The notes beneath the pieces are model-generated. The model worked only from the letters and a program-made list of their open reading frames with translations, was not told the origin of the DNA and did no database searches. This document shows positions 27,481 through 36,503 of a stretch of DNA of 43,374 nucleotides, in pieces (the stretch's first letter is position 1; every line of letters starts with the position of its first letter). Origin of the DNA: Oceanospirillaceae bacterium ASP10-02a (GTDB lineage Bacteria > Pseudomonadota > Gammaproteobacteria > Pseudomonadales > Balneatricaceae); contig CAJIZL010000007.1 in the NCBI GenBank assembly GCA_905182035.1, positions 1 to 43,374 on the forward strand, read 5' to 3'. Position numbers and translations under genes: made by a program.

Positions 27481-28620
27481 CTAAGTATGTGACATGTTGT
27501 TGGTTTTGTACCAAGTGACAAGTTCACTTGAGGTGCCCTGCACAACCACGCGACCCTGTTTAAGGGAAAGTTGGTAGTCGTACATTGGGTCATAATAATG
27601 GTTGAGTAAATAGGTAATCCAATGTTTATGGTAGTTTAAATCAAGTTGATTAGATTGTTGATGTAAAGCCTTTTCAAGTAGTTTAACAAGATGAATATGG
27701 GCTTCACTACCCAAACGTTTACGAATTCGGTTTATACTTTGTAACAGACTATCACCAAAAGCTAAAAATGCCTCTGTTGGGTCCACTAGTTGTTGTTCCC
27801 AGGCGGCGATGGCGTTAACTATGTACTCACCAAAAATACGTTCTACGCGGGCGTCAAAGTCATCTTTCAATACCATTATAGGGGACGATTTTAGTTTAGC
27901 TTGAAGGCTTAGTGGTAGTAAACGACAACCTACCAGACGACTTTCATCTTCGTAAATAACGGCTTCACTAGAAGTTTGCTTTAGTTGCATTAAAGCAATA
28001 GCTAAATTATTTTCAAAATTAATTTGGCTGGGCTGTTCTTCGATGTATTTACCAAAACTAGATCCGCGGTGCTTGGCAATGCCTTCTAAGTCAATGGTTC
28101 GATCAAACTGCGGCAATATCTCGGTCTTACCAGTGCCGGTGCGGCCACTGAGCACAAATGCAGGAACTTCTTCCACCAGATGATCTAAACGCTCTATCAG
28201 ATGGGTGCGAAGCGCCTTATAACCACCCTCCACGAAAGGAATAGCAATACCAGCTTCTGCCAACCACTGCTGGCTAACTTTAGACCGCAGGCCACCACGA
28301 AAGCAATATAACACTGCATCTGGGTGTTCACTGGCAAAAGCGTACCATTGTTCAACACGTCTATTTTTAGTGGCACCGTTAACTAATTGGTGACCTAACG
28401 AGATAGCAGCATCTTGGCCCTGCTCATTATAACAGGTGCCTATTTGTTGACGCTCATCATCAGTCATTAGGGGCAAATTAATAACGTTTGGAAACGCACC
28501 CTTATCAAATTCTATCGGTGCTCGGACATCAAACATGGGCCGTTGCTGTAACAATAAATCATCAAATTGAGCAGCCTTAATTGGGCTAGGCATCTGTTTA
28601 TTCATGGCTTTAGCAGGCAT
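27481..28620 (-). CDS. selU: tRNA 2-selenouridine synthase SelU/MnmH
   Basis: SelU replaces sulfur of 2-thiouridine at the wobble position of tRNA-Lys, -Glu and -Gln with selenium, by a geranylated intermediate, using selenophosphate. It has an N-terminal rhodanese domain with active-site Cys106 (LYCFRGGLRSK) and a C-terminal P-loop domain (SGRTGTGKTE). The frame is open well into selD, but the ATG at 28620 lies 1 nt after the selD stop and gives 379 residues, near family length. ATGs at 28605 and 28593 are alternatives, as no strong ribosome-binding site decides. Pairing with selD, its selenium donor, makes the assignment firm. Confidence 0.93.
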   Translation of the reverse strand: MPAKAMNKQMPSPIKAAQFDDLLLQQRPMFDVRAPIEFDKGAFPNVINLPLMTDDERQQIGTCYNEQGQDAAISLGHQLVNGATKNRRVEQWYAFASEHPDAVLYCFRGGLRSKVSQQWLAEAGIAIPFVEGGYKALRTHLIERLDHLVEEVPAFVLSGRTGTGKTEILPQFDRTIDLEGIAKHRGSSFGKYIEEQPSQINFENNLAIALMQLKQTSSEAVIYEDESRLVGCRLLPLSLQAKLKSSPIMVLKDDFDARVERIFGEYIVNAIAAWEQQLVDPTEAFLAFGDSLLQSINRIRKRLGSEAHIHLVKLLEKALHQQSNQLDLNYHKHWITYLLNHYYDPMYDYQLSLKQGRVVVQGTSSELVTWYKTNNMSHT

Positions 28621-28621
28621 G

Positions 28622-29662
28622 TTATAGCACATCAATCCAGTGTTTTTGTGTGGCTTTTGGAGAAGATAAGTGTCCAATCCACACACAGTCCTGTGCTTCG
28701 GCATGGCAAATGGCTTCCGCTGCGGCGACTTGATCTTCGGCCACAGCAACTAACAAACCACCACTTGTTTGTGGGTCACAAAGAATATTTAATTGGTCTT
28801 CACTAAGAGGTCCAAGTTTATGGCCATAGCTGTCAAAATTTCTGCCACTTCCCCCTGGCACACAACCATGGTTTAAGTAGTGCCGTAGATCCGTTAATAG
28901 AGGAATTTTGTCAAATTCAACGTGGGCCTGTAACTGACTACCCTCACATACTTCTACTAAATGGCCCATGAGTCCAAAACCGGTAACGTCCGTCATGGCA
29001 TGAACGCCCGCTAAGGGAGCCAACTTTGTCCCTAAGTCGTTAAGCTTAACCATGTTGTCACGGGCCAAGTTAACATCCTTTGCTCGCAATATACCCCGCT
29101 TTTCAGCCGTGGTTAAAATGCCTACACCCAAGGGTTTAGTGAGCATTAACCGGTCACCTGCCTGGGCTTGGTCATTGCGCTGTAAGTGTTCTAGTGCCAC
29201 CCTTCCTGTCACAGCTAAGCCAAATATAGGTTCTGGGGCATCTATACTGTGACCACCAGCAAGGCAAATGTTGGCCTTAGCACACACAGCTCGTGCGCCG
29301 TCTATAACCATAGCAGCTATTTCTGGGGCCAGTTTATCTACCGGCCAACCTAAGATAGCAATGGCCATTAACGGCTGACCGCCCATAGCATACACATCGC
29401 TGATGGCGTTAGTGGCGGCAACACGGCCAAAATCGAACGGATCATCAACAATAGGCATAAAGAAATCAGTGGTACTGATAATCCCTGAGCCATCACCCAA
29501 ATCAAAAACCGCAGCATCATCACGACTTTCATTGCCCACAATTAGGTTGGGGTGGGAGAACTTAGGCAACTGCGATTGCAACATCTTATCGAGTACTTGG
29601 GGTGAAATTTTACAGCCACAACCGGCGCCGTGGCTATATTGGGTAAGTTTAACTGTGCTCAT
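28622..29662 (-). CDS. selD: Selenophosphate synthase SelD (Cys form)
   Basis: SelD makes selenophosphate from selenide and ATP. The 346-residue protein begins with the family segment [15 protein letters not shown]; active-site Cys15 and Lys18 correspond to E. coli Cys17 and Lys20. It is thus the cysteine variant, not a selenoprotein. [13 protein letters not shown] and [10 protein letters not shown] are the ATP-binding and dimer segments. selU follows 1 nt later. No selA or selB lies in the window, so here selenium use is visible only for tRNA modification. Confidence 0.96.
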   Translation of the reverse strand: MSTVKLTQYSHGAGCGCKISPQVLDKMLQSQLPKFSHPNLIVGNESRDDAAVFDLGDGSGIISTTDFFMPIVDDPFDFGRVAATNAISDVYAMGGQPLMAIAILGWPVDKLAPEIAAMVIDGARAVCAKANICLAGGHSIDAPEPIFGLAVTGRVALEHLQRNDQAQAGDRLMLTKPLGVGILTTAEKRGILRAKDVNLARDNMVKLNDLGTKLAPLAGVHAMTDVTGFGLMGHLVEVCEGSQLQAHVEFDKIPLLTDLRHYLNHGCVPGGSGRNFDSYGHKLGPLSEDQLNILCDPQTSGGLLVAVAEDQVAAAEAICHAEAQDCVWIGHLSSPKATQKHWIDVL

Positions 29663-29723
29663 GAATAATCAGACAAATTGACAATGTTGGAGTATACCCA
29701 GTTTATACATATTGTGCTGCGCA

Positions 29724-31790
29724 TCATTGGTTAGAAGGTAATTCTAATAGTGACAGTGCCAGATGCCTAACACTTCGTTGTAAACCTTTGTGGGTATTAT
29801 TTTGTGCTGCATTTTTAACCATTTGTTTGTCCTTCTCGTCGTGCAATTGTTGATATAATAAGTACAATGGCCCGCTAAATCCTGCTTGCCCTTTTGCCAG
29901 CAAAGTTAACAAGCGTTGCTGGTGCTGAGCATTAAGTGCTGTAATTGCAGCTTGTGAGCACGCCGAATATATATCTTGCCAAGTCTCATCATCTACGGAT
30001 GCAAACCACATACCCTTGCCAAAGTTTAAATAATCTCGCAAGTGACACGTCAGAGGTCCTATTAACTCTTTAGCCCCCAAGCTAATCGGTCGCATTACTT
30101 GCACACTATTGAAGCCAGTAGCCGCATCTGCACGTAAACCCAACCATGCAGGAAGGAAGTTGTTGGCCCGCCAAAAACGCAGCGTATCGGCACTTGCAGA
30201 AAAGCTCGCGCCGATAAAATCGACCTGTGCATCTTCTGCTAAACCATAAATTTGCTTTAGAAGTGCTGAACCAAAGCCCTTACCCTGTAACCCAGGCAAT
30301 ACCACAAGACGCTGAATTCGCCAACTGCGCATTTCACAGGCCACTGTAAAACCCGCTTGTTGGGCCAAGATTTGCGCCAATAGGTGGCCTTTGATACGGC
30401 GTTTACCAAGGGCAATGTCTTGGGCTAAAGCGGCGTCTAAGTTTCCCTCTTCAGCCACCCAAGCTAAGCCCACGAGGTGATCGCCAACATGACATAAGTG
30501 AATTTTATGCTGAGGGTGATCCAATAGTAACCTTAAGTCTTGGGGTGTGGTCTGGTAATGGGCCAACATGAGCAATGGGTAGACCTGCCGTAACAAATCA
30601 TTGTTTTCGGCCAGTGTTTCTCCCGTCAGCTGGGTGTAGGTAAGTGGTGGTTCAGAGTCAGAAAGGAATCCTTGGACAGTACTGGGCATCTTAACATCAC
30701 ATAAAAAGCTACTGCGAATAAACTCTTCTAATGGATCATTGGCCTGCCAGCGCATAGGTTCTGTTAGGGTCATTGCCTTATTGGTTCGTCCTAGGGAGCT
30801 AATAATACGGGGTAGCTTTAATCGGTAGCCTTGACCACTCCCCTCGTAGCCGTCTTGAGTGGACGATAAAACCACCACATCGTAATGGTTAATAAGTTTT
30901 ATGAGTTGTGGCAAAGGTATAGCCGCTGCTTCATCAACAATCACCAAACCTGCTTTTGGACGTAAATGCAACAGTGCGTCTAAGGCGTAAAAATTTACTA
31001 TTTGCGGAGCAGCAGTCTGTACCATAGGGCCAAGGGCGCGTTTACTTGGTGCGGTGACTACAATAGGCCCATGCTTAGGATCTTTGCCAATGAATTTAAT
31101 CAGCCATCCCAAACAAGTAGATTTGCCCCGACCCCTGTGTGCGTCAATGGTAACTAGCATAGCCGATTGCTGATTATACACCGTCACTAATTGCGTTATG
31201 AGGCTTTGTTGTTGCCTAGTAGGCTCCAGCTGCTTAGAGATTTTAAGTAGATTGGGTAAGGACTGCCATCTGGTGGTTTTTACTTGTTGTTGATTTTCAC
31301 ACCAAGTGTCATGCAACACAAACACTGCCCGATGGTGTTGCCATTGTTGCTGCCACCATTGGATAAAATACGAATGGGCGTCGCTTGCTGACTGCCCATA
31401 GGCTTGCAGTTGAGAATCAAAATTTTTGTGCCATTGGGACGTGGGTGGGGTCAATAAAATTAACACTCCACCCGCCATAATGGTGCCGCTAAGGGCACAA
31501 AAAGCGCTGGCGTTAAACCCCCTGTAAGCGTTATAAATCACATATTGGTTAGACGTGCCTAGGTACTGACTAGCTTGAGCTGCAGTGATGTGTTGGTGGT
31601 CAATCAACTCAGCTGGATCAATTTCTTGCACATCCACCCACAAACCCGAGGAACCTAAGTGAGTCAGCTGCTGTGCCTGCGTTATACCTCGTTCTTCTGC
31701 CATAGCCAACACCAACATTAAACGATGGCCTGTATTTTGAGCCATTAGCAGTGGTTCACGAAAATCAGCTAATTCGGTAATAGATCGCAA
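29724..31790 (-). CDS. tmcA: tRNA(Met) cytidine acetyltransferase TmcA
   Basis: TmcA makes N4-acetylcytidine at the wobble position of elongator tRNA-Met, using acetyl-CoA and ATP. It has an N-terminal domain (about residues 1-150), an RNA-helicase-like module with Walker A in DAHRGRGKST and Walker B in VIVDEAAAIP, TTQDGYEGSGQG-like motif QDGYEGSGQG, then a GNAT acetyltransferase domain with VLPGLQGKGFGSALL, and a C-terminal tail. The frame is open to 32042, inside the divergent oxidoreductase gene. I place the start at a TTG (31790) with AAGGA 10 nt upstream; it gives 688 residues and aligns the N-terminus with E. coli TmcA. An ATG at 31745 is the alternative. Confidence 0.92.
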   Translation of the reverse strand: MRSITELADFREPLLMAQNTGHRLMLVLAMAEERGITQAQQLTHLGSSGLWVDVQEIDPAELIDHQHITAAQASQYLGTSNQYVIYNAYRGFNASAFCALSGTIMAGGVLILLTPPTSQWHKNFDSQLQAYGQSASDAHSYFIQWWQQQWQHHRAVFVLHDTWCENQQQVKTTRWQSLPNLLKISKQLEPTRQQQSLITQLVTVYNQQSAMLVTIDAHRGRGKSTCLGWLIKFIGKDPKHGPIVVTAPSKRALGPMVQTAAPQIVNFYALDALLHLRPKAGLVIVDEAAAIPLPQLIKLINHYDVVVLSSTQDGYEGSGQGYRLKLPRIISSLGRTNKAMTLTEPMRWQANDPLEEFIRSSFLCDVKMPSTVQGFLSDSEPPLTYTQLTGETLAENNDLLRQVYPLLMLAHYQTTPQDLRLLLDHPQHKIHLCHVGDHLVGLAWVAEEGNLDAALAQDIALGKRRIKGHLLAQILAQQAGFTVACEMRSWRIQRLVVLPGLQGKGFGSALLKQIYGLAEDAQVDFIGASFSASADTLRFWRANNFLPAWLGLRADAATGFNSVQVMRPISLGAKELIGPLTCHLRDYLNFGKGMWFASVDDETWQDIYSACSQAAITALNAQHQQRLLTLLAKGQAGFSGPLYLLYQQLHDEKDKQMVKNAAQNNTHKGLQRSVRHLALSLLELPSNQ

Positions 31791-31867
31791 AGTAGTCCAA
31801 TCCTTGGTGGCTATAAGTGAGAAATATTGTACACTCAGAAGCAACAATAAACGACGCCCAAAAGAAC

Positions 31868-33931
31868 ATGCAAAGAATAGCGGCCACCTGTCCCCACGAT
31901 TGCCCAAGTGTTTGCGCCTTAGAAGTTGAGCGTATAGACAGCCATACCATTGGTGGTGTCTATGGTAGCAAGAGCCAAACCTATACGGATGGCGTGATTT
32001 GCGCCAAGGTAGCTCGTTATAAAGACCGCATCCACCATCCACAGCGCCTAACCCAACCGTTGCGCCGCATTGGGGCTAAAGGCATAGGCATTGAAGCGTT
32101 TGAGCCTATTAGCTGGGATAAAGCAATGGACTTAATGGTTGATAAACTTACCGCCATTAGCAGTAAATATGGCGCTGAGGCAATTTGGCCATACCACTAT
32201 GCTGGCACCATGGGTTTAGTACAAAGGGATTCTATCGACCGGCTTAGCAACACTTTGGGCTACTCTCGCCAGAAGTCTACCATTTGCACCACCTTGGCTG
32301 ACGCAGGATACATTGCAGGCACCGGCCTTAAACGTGGCATTGATCCACGGGAAATGCAGCATTCATCACTTATTATCGTTTGGGGTGGTAACCCAGTTCA
32401 CACTCAAATTAATGTTATGAATCACATTAATAAAGCTCGCAATAAAAATAATGCTAAGTTAGTAGTTGTGGATCCTTACCGCACCGCAACGGCACAAAAA
32501 GCTGATTTACACCTTATGCTCAAACCGGGTACTGATGGTGCTTTAGCTTGCGCAATCATGCACTGTCTATTTAGAGACGGACACGCCGATTGGGATTATC
32601 TAAATCAATTTACAGACGATCCAAATGGTCTTGAAAGTCATTTAAAACATAGAACTCCAGCATGGGCATCAGAAATCACAGGGTTAAAGGAAGAAGAAAT
32701 TGAAACCTTCGCCCAATGGTATGGCAATCATCCCCAAGCCTTTATTCGATTAGGGTATGGCTTTAGTCGTAGCCGCAACGGTGCTTTTAATATGCATGCG
32801 GTTACGTGTTTGCCAGCAGTCACAGGGGCATGGAAACACCTCGGTGGCGGAGCACTTTATAGTAATAGCGCTATGTATGCTGTGGATTTAAACCTCATAA
32901 AAGCTTTGGACTGCATCGATGAAACCACTCGTCAACTAGACCAATCGCGCATCGGGCCAGTGCTCACCAATGATAAAAGAGACCTTCAGGGAAAACCCCC
33001 AGTTAAAGGGCTGTTTATTCAAAACACTAACCCTATGGCGGTCGCACCTGAATCAAATTTGGTGCGCCAAGGGTTTGAACGTGATGATTTGTTCATTTGC
33101 GTGCATGAACAATTTATGACTGAAACTGCTGCCATGGCAGACTTAGTACTTCCCGCCACCATGTTCTTAGAACATGATGACATCTATTTAGGCGGCGGCC
33201 ATACCCACCTTCAAATAAGTCGTAAGGTTATTGAACCACCTGGCGAGTGTCGGAGTAATTTATCGGTCATTAATGAATTGGGCCAACGTTTAGGCAGCCG
33301 GCATAGAGGTTTTGACATGTCTGCTATAGAGCTCATGCAAGACTGTGTGGCGCAAGGTGGGTCAATTAGTTGGCAAACCTTATGGCAGCAAAACTGGGTG
33401 GACTGTGCATTACCCTTTGATGACGCCCATTACCTGAACGGTTTTGGGCACAGTGACGGCAGATTCCACTTTCACAATGGCTGGGATGAGCTTTTATTAG
33501 GAAAGATTCATGCGTCCTCATTACCTGATCATGTTGCTATTACTGACCCCACTACGGTTAAGCAACGATGGCGCTTAGTGACCGCACCAGCGCGTCATTT
33601 TTTAAACACTAGCTTCACGGAGACTCCGTCTTCGCTGAGGTTGGAGAAACAGCCAGATCTCATGGTGCATCCTAAGGATTGCTTAGCCTTAGGTGTAAAG
33701 AACGGAGATCTTGTTGAAATTGGTAATGATCGGGGACAGCTTATTTTACCAGTTAAGGAATTTGATGGATTGCAACAAGGTATATTAGTCTGCGAGTCAG
33801 TTTGGCCCAATAAAGCATTTTCTGGCAATGTAGGTATCAACGCCCTCACCAGCGCAGAACCTGGATTACCTGATGGTGGTGCTGTATTTCATGACACCAG
33901 TGTTTGGTTGCGGCCCTGTGCCAAGGTTTAG
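31868..33931 (+). CDS. Molybdopterin-dependent oxidoreductase with N-terminal [4Fe-4S] site
   Basis: The 687-residue protein belongs to the bis-molybdopterin-guanine-dinucleotide oxidoreductase (DMSO reductase) superfamily. The N-terminus has the Fe-S ligands Cys8, Cys12, Cys16 and Cys45 (CPHDCPSVC...VIC). Molybdopterin contacts IIVWGGNPVHTQ and FIQNTNPMAVAP and a C-terminal MopB-binding domain (about 560-680) follow. Cys140 (TICTTLADAG) aligns by position with Sec140 of E. coli FdhH, so a Cys-ligated Mo or W is plausible. No signal peptide, so cytoplasmic. No electron-transfer partner, chaperone or cofactor gene is adjacent; the substrate is unknown. I chose the ATG at 31868 over a GTG at 31817. 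Confidence 0.83.
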   Translation: MQRIAATCPHDCPSVCALEVERIDSHTIGGVYGSKSQTYTDGVICAKVARYKDRIHHPQRLTQPLRRIGAKGIGIEAFEPISWDKAMDLMVDKLTAISSKYGAEAIWPYHYAGTMGLVQRDSIDRLSNTLGYSRQKSTICTTLADAGYIAGTGLKRGIDPREMQHSSLIIVWGGNPVHTQINVMNHINKARNKNNAKLVVVDPYRTATAQKADLHLMLKPGTDGALACAIMHCLFRDGHADWDYLNQFTDDPNGLESHLKHRTPAWASEITGLKEEEIETFAQWYGNHPQAFIRLGYGFSRSRNGAFNMHAVTCLPAVTGAWKHLGGGALYSNSAMYAVDLNLIKALDCIDETTRQLDQSRIGPVLTNDKRDLQGKPPVKGLFIQNTNPMAVAPESNLVRQGFERDDLFICVHEQFMTETAAMADLVLPATMFLEHDDIYLGGGHTHLQISRKVIEPPGECRSNLSVINELGQRLGSRHRGFDMSAIELMQDCVAQGGSISWQTLWQQNWVDCALPFDDAHYLNGFGHSDGRFHFHNGWDELLLGKIHASSLPDHVAITDPTTVKQRWRLVTAPARHFLNTSFTETPSSLRLEKQPDLMVHPKDCLALGVKNGDLVEIGNDRGQLILPVKEFDGLQQGILVCESVWPNKAFSGNVGINALTSAEPGLPDGGAVFHDTSVWLRPCAKV

Positions 33932-33934
33932 TGT

Positions 33935-34711
33935 TTACATAGCACCCAATAAACGTCCAACGTTGGCCTTAGGTAGCGTAATATCAAGCTGGTGTAAGAG
34001 GTGCCAAGCCATAACTTGGTTGCTAGACATAAAATAACAACCATAGCGCTGTTCTAGTTCGTGTAGTTTGGCCACGGCTTTAAAGTTGGTGCAAGAAATA
34101 AACACGGCATCGGGCACGGCTTCGATCCCATCAAGCAGCCCATCAATCAGAACTGGCAAATGATCGGGGTTCATAGAACCAATGTCTCGATCAAGCGTTA
34201 GATCAAGGCTACCCCAGCCAGTAATATTATAACCTGCATCGGTTAATGCCTCATAAAACGGCATATTTACTGAAGCTAAATAAGGCGACAATATCACTAC
34301 ATCTTTGGCTTGAATGTATGCTAACGCAGCTTTCACAGCACTAAATGGGTTACTGGTGATTTGTTGCGTATTACCTTGTTGCAGCAATTCGCGCACTCTC
34401 TCTTCGCCAATAACTAAGCTTCCAGAAGTACACCCGTAAGCGATTGCATCTAGGGTCACGTCCGGCAGGATCAGGCTAGCGCAGTGGCCTATCTGTTGCG
34501 CCATTGTTAACAACGCTTCTGGCGTGACTTCAGCTGCACAGGCTATGCGAGCCACTAAAATTTCTATCGGTAACCCGGCAAACAGTTCGCGCCACTCCAC
34601 TTCAAGCACCATGTCCGTTGCTAGCACCACTAAACCAACACGAACTGGCTCATTATTTGATACTAAAAATTCTGGTGACAATGGTCTACATAGGTTTGAA
34701 AAAGACTGCAT
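33935..34711 (-). CDS. Asp/Glu racemase-fold protein (maleate isomerase / arylmalonate decarboxylase-like)
   Basis: The 258-residue protein has the two catalytic cysteines of the Asp/Glu racemase superfamily, Cys94 in AYGCTSGS and Cys207 in FISCTNF. The length and the GCTSGS and SCTNF contexts place it with maleate cis-trans isomerases, arylmalonate decarboxylases and the EutA-like proteins of ectoine use. No ectoine or maleate genes are adjacent. It follows sohB by 19 nt on the same strand, with AGGG 8 nt before its ATG, so it is likely cotranscribed with sohB. It converges on the molybdopterin oxidoreductase with a 3-nt gap. Substrate unknown. Confidence 0.78.
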   Translation of the reverse strand: MQSFSNLCRPLSPEFLVSNNEPVRVGLVVLATDMVLEVEWRELFAGLPIEILVARIACAAEVTPEALLTMAQQIGHCASLILPDVTLDAIAYGCTSGSLVIGEERVRELLQQGNTQQITSNPFSAVKAALAYIQAKDVVILSPYLASVNMPFYEALTDAGYNITGWGSLDLTLDRDIGSMNPDHLPVLIDGLLDGIEAVPDAVFISCTNFKAVAKLHELEQRYGCYFMSSNQVMAWHLLHQLDITLPKANVGRLLGAM

Positions 34712-34730
34712 AGCAAGGCCCTGTAAAAAT

Positions 34731-35840
34731 TTAGTGGATGATAGATTGACGTCGTGCTCTGGACCATATGCGGTTACTAAACAAGGTTAAACTAGTGGCA
34801 GCTGCAATACCAAATCTTTCCCCAATGGTCTTTTTAGACACATACTCAATTAACAATACGTCGCTTTGTTTTACTGCTTCTTGCAACACTTCATCAGAGG
34901 TGCCTACGGCATCTACAAGACCCATATCTATGGCTTGCTGACCATACCATACGTCACCGTTAGCAACTTCATCCAAGTCAATCTGCGGACGTTGTTGTTT
35001 GACCCAATTTTTAAACAATCCGTGGGTTTGCTGTAAATCTTCTACAAATTTATCACGTCCTTTACGGGTATTTTCTCCCATAATGGTGAGGCTGCGCTTG
35101 TGTTCACCAGCCGTTAACACCTCAACGTCGATAGAGTGTTTTTTAAGCAGTCGGTGTACGTTAGGAACTTCTGCCACTACACCTATGGACCCGACAAGGG
35201 CGAATGGTGCAGCGGTAATATGATTGGCCATACAGGCCATCATATAGCCACCACTAGCAGCTATTTGATCAACACAAATAGTGAGTGGGATATTAGCGGT
35301 ATTAATACGTCCCAATTGTGATGCTGCCAAACCATAGGTATGCACCATACCGCCACTTGAGTCGAGGCGCATAATAATTTCATCAGTCACTTTGGCTACG
35401 GATATAATGGCACTAATCTCATGGCGTAAAAACTCTACTGCGCTGGCCTTAACGTCGCCATCAAAGTCCAATACAAAGGTACGTTTTTTGGTGGTGGGTA
35501 CTTCTTTCTCTTCACTAGAAGTTGCCGAATCGTCAGCTTTGATTTGTTTAGCCTGTTTTTTTGCTTCGGCCTTATCTTGCTTAGTCTGGAGCTTATCAGC
35601 TTTTTCCTGGCTCTTACGCAACTGTTTGAATTGATATTTGTCCATCATGGCGTGATCTAAGGTATCCGTCATGTCTTCAAACTCTTCATTAAGGTTTCGT
35701 ACCTCAATATGCCCTGCCTTACTCTGTTGTCGGCGGTTTTGGCCTGCCATCACCAGAAATCCAATCACCACAATAGCGGCAACACAAAAAGTAATGACTT
35801 TAGCTAAAAATAGCCCATACTCATACAAAAAATCTAACAC
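34731..35840 (-). CDS. sohB: Inner-membrane serine protease SohB (S49 family)
   Basis: SohB is an inner-membrane S49 (signal peptide peptidase A-like) protease of unclear physiological substrate. The 369-residue protein starts with the SohB-specific FLYEYGLFLAK and one membrane helix (about residues 8-30), then a charged Lys/Glu/Gln-rich coiled-coil stretch (about 60-115), and the protease domain with catalytic Ser196 (AASGGYMMAC) and Lys248 (EHKRSL). I chose a GTG start at 35840 because GGAG lies 7 nt upstream and the product begins like E. coli SohB; the frame to 35879 adds unrelated residues. Confidence 0.92.
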   Translation of the reverse strand: MLDFLYEYGLFLAKVITFCVAAIVVIGFLVMAGQNRRQQSKAGHIEVRNLNEEFEDMTDTLDHAMMDKYQFKQLRKSQEKADKLQTKQDKAEAKKQAKQIKADDSATSSEEKEVPTTKKRTFVLDFDGDVKASAVEFLRHEISAIISVAKVTDEIIMRLDSSGGMVHTYGLAASQLGRINTANIPLTICVDQIAASGGYMMACMANHITAAPFALVGSIGVVAEVPNVHRLLKKHSIDVEVLTAGEHKRSLTIMGENTRKGRDKFVEDLQQTHGLFKNWVKQQRPQIDLDEVANGDVWYGQQAIDMGLVDAVGTSDEVLQEAVKQSDVLLIEYVSKKTIGERFGIAAATSLTLFSNRIWSRARRQSIIH

Positions 35841-35942
35841 GTAACTCTCCAGATGTGGTTCTTGGGTACACCAAAACAATAGCGATCTATTCTAGTCTAG
35901 TAGGCCATAAAACCATAACTAAACATTCACCAAAGTCGAAAT

Positions 35943-35958
35943 TCAAACGATCGTTTGA
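35943..35958. promoter_or_regulatory. Perfect 16-bp palindrome, PsrA-like operator
   Basis: TCAAACGATCGTTTGA is a perfect palindrome between sohB and the SCP2 gene. It contains CAAAC-N4-GTTTG, matching the (G/C)AAAC-N2-4-GTTT(G/C) pattern described for PsrA, a TetR-family fatty-acid-responsive regulator of pseudomonads and relatives. It lies 59 nt before the SCP2 start. The regulator itself is not in the window. Confidence 0.6.
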
Positions 35959-36016
35959 TTTTATTTTAAAAAACACATAGAATCAGAAATTCAAACTCAC
36001 TAGTAGGACTAAGCCC

Positions 36017-36331
36017 ATGGCAGTAGCCAAAATTATGGCACAAATGCAGTCTGCATTTGTAGCTGACGAAGCTGAAGGATTACAGGCAACATTCCAATTC
36101 TGTATTTCTGATGATGATGATTTCTATGTAACCATAGGTAATGCTAACTGCACCGGCAACATAGGCAACCACGACGACCCAGAAATTACCATGTCTATGG
36201 ATTCTGAAACCCTTACAGAGATTGTTTCAGGTGAATTAGATGGTATGGCTGCGTTTATGGGTGGTCGCTTGCAAGCTGAAGGGGATGTCATGTTGGGCAC
36301 CCGGTTAAGCCAATTGTTCAAGATGAATTAA
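36017..36331 (+). CDS. SCP2 sterol/lipid-binding domain protein
   Basis: The 104-residue protein is a stand-alone SCP2 domain: ATFQFCISDDDDFYVTIGNA, then DPEITMSMDSETLTEIVSGEL and the lipid-tunnel end GRLQAEGDVMLGTRLSQLF are typical. The domain binds fatty acyl or isoprenoid lipids; bacterial stand-alone members have no firm role. It has no signal peptide, so it is cytoplasmic. AGGA lies 9 nt before the ATG. The palindrome upstream suggests lipid-linked control. nhaB follows after about 170 bp with its own candidate promoter. Confidence 0.85.
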   Translation: MAVAKIMAQMQSAFVADEAEGLQATFQFCISDDDDFYVTIGNANCTGNIGNHDDPEITMSMDSETLTEIVSGELDGMAAFMGGRLQAEGDVMLGTRLSQLFKMN

Positions 36332-36401
36332 TTCTCATACATAATTTTCTTAATAACAGCCCCTTTTACCTTTTGTGGGCCCTGCTTTTTGGCTGCTACA
36401 T

Positions 36402-36430
36402 TTGTAAATCAACTGTAAACCCACTAGAAT
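36402..36430 (+). promoter_or_regulatory. Candidate sigma70 promoter of nhaB
   Basis: TTGTAA (36402-36407) and TAGAAT (36425-36430) are spaced by 17 nt, 74 nt before the nhaB ATG. Each box has one or two departures from consensus. Confidence 0.5.
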
Positions 36431-36503
36431 ATTGCTCCAAATTGATCTGTTCTCAAGACCTTAATTTAAACGAATTCTTTTTACTCTTTTACAGGACTTT
36501 CGT

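Noticed and set aside
28622-29662. SelD as a selenoprotein with in-frame TGA
   Set aside because: The active-site codon gives cysteine (Cys15) and the frame is uninterrupted.
31791-32042. Extended tmcA frame over the start of the oxidoreductase gene
   Set aside because: The residues encoded there do not resemble TmcA and are antisense to the conserved Fe-S motif of the divergent gene.
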